Assembly (NCBI GenBank): GCA_900766325.1
Contig: CAAFVA010000055.1
Coordinates: 1 to 7,926 of the forward strand
Source of the DNA: Bacilli bacterium
GTDB lineage: Bacteria > Bacillota_I > Bacilli_A > RF39 > UBA660
Length of the DNA: 7,926 nt
Direction: 5' to 3'
In this document: positions 1 through 6,151 of the stretch, one piece after another
Layout of the letters: each line of letters starts with the position of its first letter
Position numbering within the stretch: the first letter of the stretch is position 1
The notes under the pieces: model-generated
The model's input: only the letters and a program-made list of their open reading frames with translations
The model's database searches: none
Told to the model about the DNA's origin: nothing
Program-made: the position numbers and the translations under genes

Positions 1-434
1 AAAAACAAGTTAAAATAGGGTTAATTGTTTTAGCTATTCTTATTGTGCTTTTAGTATTATATAAGTCTTTATTTTATTCTGATTCAGAAAAAGCAACTTA
101 TGGTGTAAGGTTAAGGGATATAGAGGAAAACGAGTTTACGGATGAAGAAAAAAAATCCGTACAGGAACAGTCTTCAAATATAGAAGGTGTTGATTCAGTC
201 AGTATAAATGTTAAAGGAAGGTTAATAAAATTTTTTGTTAACTTTGAAGATGGACTTACCAATGAAGATATTAAGGGTAAGTTTAATGAAATGTTGGGGT
301 TTGTTAGTGATAAGGTAAAAAGTTATTATGATATTACCTTTTATGCTATTCAAAATAAAGATGGTGAAGAAAAATATCCGGTAATAGGATACAAGCATAA
401 GAGTAAAGAAGAAATAACTTTTGATGAGTTTTAG
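1..434 (+). CDS. Small single-pass membrane-anchored protein, function unknown (5'-truncated)
   Basis: The reading frame is open from the window edge (first full codon at 3) to TAG at 432-434, so the true start lies upstream; a GTG at 45 sits inside the hydrophobic segment and is not a credible start. The visible product has about 143 residues. It begins with a short Lys-containing stretch and a hydrophobic helix (visible residues about 5-20), so probably only a few residues are missing. The remaining ~120 residues are soluble, acidic and presumably extracytoplasmic. They alternate short beta-like stretches (VDSVSINVKGRLIKFFVNF) with an amphipathic helix and another strand, suggesting a small alpha/beta domain. 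I recognise no family; a loose likeness to the Asp23/AmaP pattern is too weak to name. The stop lies 11 bp before the next start, inside its ribosome binding site, so it is almost certainly cotranslated with the receptor gene and may work with it at the membrane. Confidence 0.8.
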   Translation, partial: KQVKIGLIVLAILIVLLVLYKSLFYSDSEKATYGVRLRDIEENEFTDEEKKSVQEQSSNIEGVDSVSINVKGRLIKFFVNFEDGLTNEDIKGKFNEMLGFVSDKVKSYYDITFYAIQNKDGEEKYPVIGYKHKSKEEITFDEF

Positions 435-440
435 AGGTGG
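433..440 (+). promoter_or_regulatory. Ribosome binding site that sets the start of the receptor gene
   Basis: AGAGGTGG lies 5 nt before ATG 446 and overlaps the stop codon of the preceding gene. A longer reading from GTG 437 would begin inside this Shine-Dalgarno sequence, so ATG 446 is preferred. GTG 443, in frame and directly before the ATG, is a less likely alternative. Confidence 0.75.
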
Positions 441-445
441 TAGTG

Positions 446-2509
446 ATGCGAAAGAAAAAAAATAGACGCTTGCTAGCGGGGGCTTTAATAGTATTACTTG
501 TTGTGGTGCTAATTGTCCTTATTAGCTTTAGCAGATCAAACGGTGAAAATACTAGTTTAAATTTGTCTGAAAGACGTTGGATTGAAAATAATAAGGAAGA
601 CGTTATAAACGTTTCGATTGCTAATAACATTCCTGGATTTAGTAGTGAGGGTGAAGGAGTCTTTTTTGATTTTATAAGTAAACTAGAAGAAAGTACCGGG
701 TTATCGTTTAATTTAATTTCGTACGACGCTAACTCTGATACGGTAGAAAATGATTTATACTTTGAAATTATAAAGGGACAGGACGTTAATAACCTAAGCG
801 ATGATGACATGGTCTTTTTTAGAGACTATTATGTTTTAGTAAGTAAAAATGAGGAAAAAATAACGGACCCTACTAGTATAATTAATAAGCGAATAGGAGT
901 ATTAAGTAGCGATTTAGCGGATGTAAGTTATTTTATACCATCGGTTAATTCGGTATCTTACACGTCATATCAAAATGCTGATGAAATAAGAAGTGCTCTT
1001 CAAAATGACAGTGTAGATTATATTGCAATTCCAAAAACTAGGTATGCATCTTTTATTATTTCTAATTCATACCACGTTGTTTATAACATAACCGAACTAA
1101 GAGAAGCATACGTTTTACGTGTTTCTGATGGGGTTGATAAAAACCTATCTAGCATCGTAAGAAAAAATTTTGTTGAGTATAGAAATAATGATTTAGAACA
1201 AACGTATAATGAAACATTACTTGAGGTTTTACTTGCGGAAAACAATATATCAGAAAAATCAAAAGCTGATTTCTTAAGTAAAAAGTACGTATTTGGTTAT
1301 TTAGAAAACGAACCATATACTAGTACTATAAATAATAAGTTAATTGGACTTGATAGCACGTACATTAACGCTTTTAGTGAATTATCTGGTGCGTCATTTA
1401 CTTTTAAAAAATATCGTTCGGTTAAGGATTTGGCTAATGATTTGAATGACGGTAAGGTTGATATTGCGCCAAATTATTATAATTATTCTAATTTAAGCGG
1501 AAATTATGCTAGAACGATTTCACCTTATGATGAGCAGTACGTTGTTTTGGTTTATAACACAAGAACGGACGTTGTTGTTAATTCGGTAAAATCATTAAAG
1601 GATAAAGATGTTATAACAACAAATAGTTCGCTAGCTAGCTTTTTAGAAGAAGAAGGTGATGCTAAGGTTACCTCTTATGATCGCACGAGTCAGTTAATAA
1701 ACAGCATTGATGAAAATAGCATTATTGTACTTGATGAAAACGTTTATGAAATGTATAAAGATGAAGAACTATCAAATTATCGTGTTATATATAATGATAA
1801 GCAAGATCTTGATTATGGTTATATAATAAGGGATGTTAATGAAAACAGCACTTTTAAAACGTTATTTGAAACTTATATAGAAATGTCTAATTATAGGCAG
1901 TTATATAACGTTGCTTGGAGGGAGTTTTCTTCTGATTCTAAAGAAATAAGTTATGATTATTTATACGTTATTGTTGGAATAATAATAGCATTTATAATTT
2001 GGCTTTTCGTTAAGAAAAAATTAAAAATTAAAAAGAAGGTAAAAAGAGAAGAAACAATTAGGTACGTGGATCCTCTTACGTCTTTAAAAAATCGTAATTA
2101 TTTAAATAAAAACTTTAAAAAATGGGAAAACAATGCTATTTATCCTCAAGCAATAATCGTAATTAACTTAAATAATTTAAGACACGTAAACGATGTTTAT
2201 GGTCATGAAGAAGGGGATAAATTAATTAGACTTGCCGCAAACATACTTATAAAAAACCAATTGGATCAAAGTGATATTATAAGGACAGATGGTAACGAAT
2301 ATCTTATTTACATGGTAGGCTATGAAAAAAATAAAGTTGTTGCATACATGAGAAAATTGTATAAAGAGTTAGGAGAACTTCCGTATGGTTATGGTGCAAC
2401 TCTTGGATATAGCATGATAGAAGATGACATAAAAACGATTGATGATGCAATTAATGAAGCTGTTTTGGAAATAAGAGCAAGTAAGGAAATGAATAGTAAG
2501 GGTAAGTAG
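446..2509 (+). CDS. Membrane receptor: two tandem solute-binding-like domains plus a degenerate GGDEF domain
   Basis: The product has 687 residues from ATG 446. A basic N-terminus leads into a transmembrane helix (about 9-29). Two extracytoplasmic periplasmic-binding-like (SBP family 3) regions follow, about 43-262 and 280-495. The first opens with the W-IENN-VINVSI pattern typical of BvgS-like sensor domains; the second has FGYLENEPYTS and KVDIAPN. A second helix (about 507-527) and a Lys-rich juxtamembrane stretch lead to a GGDEF domain (about 545-680) that keeps DPLTSLKNRNYL and VNDVYGHEEGD. The signature motif is DGNEY (615-619) instead of GGDEF, and the metal-ligand Asp of the DxDxFK motif is Asn574. 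N582 and D591, matching the PleD guanine contacts, are kept, and there is no RxxD inhibitory site. Architecture says it senses an envelope ligand and signals inward; the substitutions argue against diguanylate cyclase activity (inference). It sits in one operon with the genes on both sides. Confidence 0.88.
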   Translation: MRKKKNRRLLAGALIVLLVVVLIVLISFSRSNGENTSLNLSERRWIENNKEDVINVSIANNIPGFSSEGEGVFFDFISKLEESTGLSFNLISYDANSDTVENDLYFEIIKGQDVNNLSDDDMVFFRDYYVLVSKNEEKITDPTSIINKRIGVLSSDLADVSYFIPSVNSVSYTSYQNADEIRSALQNDSVDYIAIPKTRYASFIISNSYHVVYNITELREAYVLRVSDGVDKNLSSIVRKNFVEYRNNDLEQTYNETLLEVLLAENNISEKSKADFLSKKYVFGYLENEPYTSTINNKLIGLDSTYINAFSELSGASFTFKKYRSVKDLANDLNDGKVDIAPNYYNYSNLSGNYARTISPYDEQYVVLVYNTRTDVVVNSVKSLKDKDVITTNSSLASFLEEEGDAKVTSYDRTSQLINSIDENSIIVLDENVYEMYKDEELSNYRVIYNDKQDLDYGYIIRDVNENSTFKTLFETYIEMSNYRQLYNVAWREFSSDSKEISYDYLYVIVGIIIAFIIWLFVKKKLKIKKKVKREETIRYVDPLTSLKNRNYLNKNFKKWENNAIYPQAIIVINLNNLRHVNDVYGHEEGDKLIRLAANILIKNQLDQSDIIRTDGNEYLIYMVGYEKNKVVAYMRKLYKELGELPYGYGATLGYSMIEDDIKTIDDAINEAVLEIRASKEMNSKGK

Positions 2510-2515
2510 GCAATC

Positions 2516-3340
2516 ATGAAAAAAAGTAAGGAGAAGATAAGTAGAAGTATTAAAGAAAACATAAGGTTAATGGGAACACCATTAATGTCGATTCTTCCTG
2601 GTCAAATTTCTTTCTTTGTTATATTATCAATCATTCCACTTGCTAGTATATTAGCAATGCTTATTTCAAAGTTATCGTTTAATTTTGATGCGGTAACCGA
2701 CTTCGTTTCACATTATTTACCTAGTGGGGTAACAAACGTTATATTAGCGATTTTCGAACAACAAAACGTAACTTCATTTGACTTATTCTTTATCGTGATG
2801 GCTTTTTACTTGGCGGCTAAAGCGACTCATTCAGTAATTATTGCTTCAACGCAAATTTATAATGGAGAGCAAAAAGATTTTGTTAGGACAAGAATCAAAG
2901 CAATCATAATACTAGTAATTTTAGTCTTATTAGTTATAATATTAATTGGTGTATTAACCATTGGTGGCAGAGTGGTTGACTATTTAAGCGAGGTAAATGG
3001 TAATATCCATCCTATTGTTTCTTTGATTTATGATATTTTAAAATGGCCTTTTATGTTCTTTATGGTTTTCTTTACTATAAAAGTAATTTATACAATTGCT
3101 CCAAACGTTACCATTCCTAGTAATAGTGTTAATAAAGGGGCACTATTAACAACGGTTGTTTGGGTGGTTTCAACCTATGGTTTTTCTTTATACGTAACTA
3201 ACATTGCAAATTATACGAAATTTTATGGAAATCTTTCGAATTTAATTATTCTAATGATTTGGATTTATTGGTTATGTTATGTATTTGTATTTGGAATGAC
3301 TATTAATGAAAATGGTCTTACTAATAAAAAGATTGAATAA
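2516..3340 (+). CDS. YihY/BrkB-family polytopic membrane protein
   Basis: The product has 274 residues and about six transmembrane helices, near 24-50, 86-110, 127-151, 178-196, 208-232 and 241-265. The family hallmark is the last block: a KFYGNLSNLIILMIWIYW stretch and then FGMTINE, matching the YGsL...W.Y...G..N pattern of YihY/BrkB proteins (once misnamed ribonuclease BN). Length is normal for the family. Biochemical roles are poorly settled; the E. coli relative YhjD has been tied to export of lipid A precursors, so lipid or polymer-precursor movement across the membrane is a reasonable inference but not shown here. ATG 2516 is 6 bp after the receptor stop, with only a weak AGG at 2508-2510 as ribosome binding site, which suggests translational coupling. 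It is the last gene before the terminator at 3346. Confidence 0.92.
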   Translation: MKKSKEKISRSIKENIRLMGTPLMSILPGQISFFVILSIIPLASILAMLISKLSFNFDAVTDFVSHYLPSGVTNVILAIFEQQNVTSFDLFFIVMAFYLAAKATHSVIIASTQIYNGEQKDFVRTRIKAIIILVILVLLVIILIGVLTIGGRVVDYLSEVNGNIHPIVSLIYDILKWPFMFFMVFFTIKVIYTIAPNVTIPSNSVNKGALLTTVVWVVSTYGFSLYVTNIANYTKFYGNLSNLIILMIWIYWLCYVFVFGMTINENGLTNKKIE

Positions 3341-3345
3341 AATGT

Positions 3346-3373
3346 AAAAGTCTTAAGTCAAAGACTTTTTTTT
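3346..3373 (+). terminator. Intrinsic terminator closing the receptor-YihY operon
   Basis: A perfect 9-bp stem, AAAAGTCTT (3346-3354) with AAGACTTTT (3361-3369), encloses a 6-nt loop (AAGTCA) and runs into an uninterrupted eight-T tract (3366-3373). It lies 5 bp after the YihY-family stop codon. Confidence 0.93.
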
Positions 3374-3374
3374 G

Positions 3375-3383
3375 TGATATAAT
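3375..3383 (+). promoter_or_regulatory. Extended -10 promoter for the LTA-synthase-like gene
   Basis: TGATATAAT is a consensus extended -10 (TGN-TATAAT). No good -35 hexamer lies 16-18 bp upstream, where the terminator loop and right arm sit; this is acceptable for an extended -10 promoter of the housekeeping sigma factor. The predicted transcript start is near 3390, giving a short leader with AGGAGG at 3406-3411, 5 nt before ATG 3417. Confidence 0.75.
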
Positions 3384-3416
3384 TATATTACTCTGGTAGT
3401 AAATTAGGAGGATGAA

Positions 3417-5465
3417 ATGAAAATAAAAAACATGTTTATTAAAACTTATAATAAAATAAAAAACAGAATAAAACAAATAAGTATTTTAATGTATGTTAAA
3501 ACGAACATATTATTTATAACATACGTTATCGTAAACCTACTTAATTCATGGTTACTTAGAATTGTAACGATGGGTAACCTTTTTAGTTTTAAAGCAATGA
3601 TATCTGATTTGGCTTTTATCCTTATTATTGGCTCTTTTGCTTATTTAGTAAAGCCAAAAAAACAATTTAGAATTTTAATGCCACTTACCATACTTATGAC
3701 TTTAATTTGTATAGTAAATGCCGTATATTACGAGAATTATATTTCCTTTGCATCGTTTTCACTTTTATCTACCGCATCTTTTTTAGGACAGATGGATGGT
3801 TCTATAGTTACTAATTTAATAAATTTAAAACACGTAGTGTTAATCTTACCATTAGTCATTCTACCTATTGTACATACCGTGTTAAAGAAAAATAAATATT
3901 ATGAAAAAGTTGCAAAAATAGAACGTGGTAAAAAGAGGTTCCTTAATACGATTGTTTTAGGTGCGTTAGCGGCTTTCTTAACCATATCATTGATGGAATC
4001 TTCTGATTATAGCAGGTTAAAAAAACAGTGGAACAGAGAATACTTGGTAGAAAGATTTGGAATATATGTATACCAATTAAATGACGCGATAAAAAGTACG
4101 GAATCAAAGTTTACTAGTTTGTTTGGCTATGATACCGCGGCTAAAACGGTACGTGAGTTTTATGAAGAAAAACAAGCGAATTCCGTTGCAACCGAAAACG
4201 AGTATTCAAATATTTTTGATGGCAAAAACGTTATCGTAATTCATGCGGAAAGCATGATGACACATGATATGACTTTGTCATTTAATGGGTTAGAATTGAC
4301 CCCAAATTTAAATAGGTTAGCAAATGAAGGTTTATTCTTTTCAAACTTTTATTCGCAAGTAAGCGTAGGAACCTCAAGTGATACGGAGTTTACGTTTAAC
4401 ACGTCTTTGTTACCAGCATCAACGGGAACCGTGTTTGTTAACTATTGGGATAGAACGTACGAGGCAATTCCTAACCTTTTGAAACAAAAGGGATATTATA
4501 CGGCAAGTATGCATGCTAATAACGGATCATTTTGGAATCGTAACGTGATGCATGAAACTTTGGGATATAATAGATTTTATTCCAAGAATGATTATGATAA
4601 TTCAGATGAAAGCAAAATGTTAGGAATGGGTTTATCTGATAAAGAGTTTTTTAAACAATCGGTAGAGAAGATTAAACAAATAAACGAAGAAAATGATAAA
4701 TTCTACATAACGCTGATTACTTTAACTAACCATACTCCTTGGGACGAAGGAGAAAAATATGGAGATTATACCGTTGATTATAAAACTACGGTAACGGATG
4801 AAGAAGGAAATGTTACCGAAAAGACTCTTCCTTACATGGAAGGAACGGAACTAGGTGATTATTTTAAAGCGGTTCATTATGCTGATTCTGCGATTGGTGA
4901 ATTTATTGAACAACTGGATAATGAAGGATTGCTTGAGAACACCGTTATTGTTATATATGGTGATCATGATGCTAAAATTTCTAAAAGTGAGTACCGTTAT
5001 TTTTACAATTACGATTTTGAAACCGGAGAACAGTATGATAAGGATGATGAAAGATACGTAGATGTTGACTATTATAATTATGAATTAAACAGAAAAGTTC
5101 CGTTTATTATATGGACGAAAAATAGTAAGGGTAACACTTTGTTAAATAAACAAATTGATAAAGTTATGGGAATGTACGATGCAATGCCAACATTAGCTAA
5201 CATGCTTAATTTTGATTATGAGTATGCCCTAGGACATGATATATTTAGTACTGATGAAAACATTGTGGTGTTTCCAAATGGTAATTGGTTAACAGATAAG
5301 ATGTATTATAACGCTCAAAAAGAAGAGTCTTTACAACTTAAAGATGCTGTTGTTCCTGAGGATGAAATAGAGAATAATAAAGCTTATGCCAATAAGTTAC
5401 TTGAAGTATCAGATTCAATAGTCGTGTATGATTTAGAAGCAGAGGTGTCAAATGAAGAAGAGTAG
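3417..5465 (+). CDS. LTA-synthase-family phosphoglycerol transferase (sulfatase-fold membrane enzyme)
   Basis: The product has 682 residues. About five transmembrane helices (near 29-49, 62-79, 85-103, 138-156, 174-192) precede the linker REYLVERFGIY and an extracellular sulfatase-like domain from about 272. Residues matching S. aureus LtaS are visible: E278 (HAESMM), nucleophile position S320 (GTSSDTEF), W373 and R375 (FWNR), H439 (TNHTPW), D516 and H517 (GDHDA). Family members move glycerol phosphate from phosphatidylglycerol onto a lipid anchor or growing chain, building polyglycerol-phosphate (lipoteichoic acid-type) polymer on the outer membrane face. The nucleophile position is Ser rather than the Thr of LtaS; Ser could act the same way, but this may be a subfamily with a different acceptor. 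Start ATG 3417 has an ideal AGGAGG. The gene opens a two-gene operon and overlaps the next gene by 14 bp. The family is certain; strict LtaS orthology versus a primase or paralogue is not, so no symbol is given. Confidence 0.94.
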   Translation: MKIKNMFIKTYNKIKNRIKQISILMYVKTNILFITYVIVNLLNSWLLRIVTMGNLFSFKAMISDLAFILIIGSFAYLVKPKKQFRILMPLTILMTLICIVNAVYYENYISFASFSLLSTASFLGQMDGSIVTNLINLKHVVLILPLVILPIVHTVLKKNKYYEKVAKIERGKKRFLNTIVLGALAAFLTISLMESSDYSRLKKQWNREYLVERFGIYVYQLNDAIKSTESKFTSLFGYDTAAKTVREFYEEKQANSVATENEYSNIFDGKNVIVIHAESMMTHDMTLSFNGLELTPNLNRLANEGLFFSNFYSQVSVGTSSDTEFTFNTSLLPASTGTVFVNYWDRTYEAIPNLLKQKGYYTASMHANNGSFWNRNVMHETLGYNRFYSKNDYDNSDESKMLGMGLSDKEFFKQSVEKIKQINEENDKFYITLITLTNHTPWDEGEKYGDYTVDYKTTVTDEEGNVTEKTLPYMEGTELGDYFKAVHYADSAIGEFIEQLDNEGLLENTVIVIYGDHDAKISKSEYRYFYNYDFETGEQYDKDDERYVDVDYYNYELNRKVPFIIWTKNSKGNTLLNKQIDKVMGMYDAMPTLANMLNFDYEYALGHDIFSTDENIVVFPNGNWLTDKMYYNAQKEESLQLKDAVVPEDEIENNKAYANKLLEVSDSIVVYDLEAEVSNEEE

Positions 5466-6063
5466 AAAGGTATTAATTTTCTTAATAATAATTATTATAA
5501 TTGCCATTTTAGGGTGTCTAGCATATTATTTCCTATTTTCTAATAATTCTCAAGAGGAAGTCAAAATAATAAAAAGTATAGACGATTATGGTTATAGTTT
5601 GAACGAAAACCAAACCGAATTGTATCAAACTGAGTTTAATGCGTTAGACGAGATACTAAGTGAGGAAAACGTTGATTATGAAGAGTATGCTAAACAAGTT
5701 GCGAAGATGTTTATCATTGATTTCTATACATTAAGTAATAAAGTATCAAAAAATGATATTGGTGGTACGGAATTTATTAAAGAAAGTATGCGTGATAATT
5801 TTATTGAGGAAGCAAGAAGCACTTTTTATAAATACTTAGAAGTAAAATCTGAGGCTCGAAATCAGTCCTTGCCCGAGGTTTCAAAAATAGATAGTGTTTC
5901 TATCGAAAATACATCTTTTACGTACGAAGATGAAACTACTGATGAAAATGCATACCGCATCACCATTAACTGGTCTTACAAAGAAGATTTAGGTTATGAA
6001 GATGAGGCTAACATGATAATCGTAAGAGAAGGTAACAAGTTATATATAGTTGAGATGGATTAA
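5452..6063 (+). CDS. Single-pass membrane protein with extracytoplasmic domain, function unknown
   Basis: The product has 203 residues. A short basic N-terminus (MKKSRK) leads into one long hydrophobic helix (about 7-29), then roughly 170 extracytoplasmic residues. The first half of that domain looks helical and acidic (about 45-125, including KMFIIDFYTLSNKVSKNDIGG); the second ends in beta-like strands (SVSIENTSFTYED, YRITINWSYK, NMIIVREGNKLYIVEMD). This helix-then-sheet order is compatible with an NTF2-like cone fold, though that is a guess. I recognise no named family. Its ATG lies inside the last codons of the LTA-synthase-like gene (14-bp overlap), with AGAGGTG at 5441-5447 as ribosome binding site, so the two are translationally coupled. 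Both act outside the membrane, making it a candidate accessory factor for the polymerase. It is the last gene before a terminator. Confidence 0.88.
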   Translation: MKKSRKVLIFLIIIIIIAILGCLAYYFLFSNNSQEEVKIIKSIDDYGYSLNENQTELYQTEFNALDEILSEENVDYEEYAKQVAKMFIIDFYTLSNKVSKNDIGGTEFIKESMRDNFIEEARSTFYKYLEVKSEARNQSLPEVSKIDSVSIENTSFTYEDETTDENAYRITINWSYKEDLGYEDEANMIIVREGNKLYIVEMD

Positions 6064-6086
6064 AGGCTTAATTTAAGTCTTTTTTC
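6062..6086 (+). terminator. Intrinsic terminator closing the LTA-synthase operon
   Basis: AAAGGCTTA (6062-6070) pairs with TAAGTCTTT (6074-6082) through one G-U pair, with a tight 3-nt loop, and runs into T-rich sequence (6080-6085, then C and TTTT). The left arm overlaps the stop codon TAA at 6061-6063. It is weaker than the terminator at 3346 but has the same core arm sequence. Confidence 0.75.
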
Positions 6087-6115
6087 TTTTGAGACTTTAT
6101 GTTCTATTAAATCCA

Positions 6116-6124
6116 TGTTATAAT
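6116..6124 (+). promoter_or_regulatory. Extended -10 promoter for the glycosyltransferase gene
   Basis: TGTTATAAT is again a consensus extended -10. The best -35-like hexamer, TTGAGA at 6089-6094, is 24 bp upstream, too far to be used normally, so the extended -10 must carry recognition. The predicted start is near 6131, only about 20 nt before ATG 6152. Confidence 0.72.
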
Positions 6125-6138
6125 ATAAAAAACATATC

Positions 6139-6144
6139 AAGGAG
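6139..6144 (+). promoter_or_regulatory. Ribosome binding site that sets the glycosyltransferase start
   Basis: AAGGAG lies 7 nt before ATG 6152. The reading frame extends upstream to 6089, but that part crosses the promoter and the terminator T-tract, so it is not translated from this promoter. An in-frame GTG at 6149 immediately precedes the ATG and is a minor alternative. Confidence 0.8.
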
Positions 6145-6151
6145 TGTAGTG

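Noticed and set aside
346..810. Minus-strand open frame of about 154 codons across the gene 1/receptor junction
   Set aside because: It lies antisense to two well-supported genes, crosses their stop and ribosome binding site, and has a low-complexity Ser/Thr/Phe/Leu-rich product typical of the reverse of AT-rich coding sequence.
1628..1642. Palindrome GCTAGCTAGC in the receptor gene
   Set aside because: It is a short inverted repeat within coding sequence (Leu-Ala-Ser codons), with no T-tract or neighbouring regulatory context, and is expected by chance.
3412..3414. ATG just after AGGAGG, upstream of the LTA-synthase-like start
   Set aside because: It is out of frame with the gene and directly abuts the Shine-Dalgarno sequence, too close for initiation; ATG 3417 has correct spacing and frame.
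4855..5061. Nested + strand open frame inside the LTA-synthase-like gene
   Set aside because: It lies in a shifted frame within the conserved catalytic region (over GDHDA), has no ribosome binding site, and its product is an Ile/Met-rich shadow.
5500..5520. Possible lipobox (ILGC) in the N-terminal helix of the 203-residue protein
   Set aside because: The Cys is followed by more strongly hydrophobic residues (LAYYFLF) within the same membrane helix, and Leu at -2 is atypical, so a transmembrane anchor fits better than a lipoprotein signal.
6089..6151. Upstream extension of the glycosyltransferase by 21 residues
   Set aside because: It would be read from sequence before the -10 promoter at 6116 and overlaps the terminator tail. 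ATG 6152 has AAGGAG at good spacing and begins with MKKK before a membrane helix.
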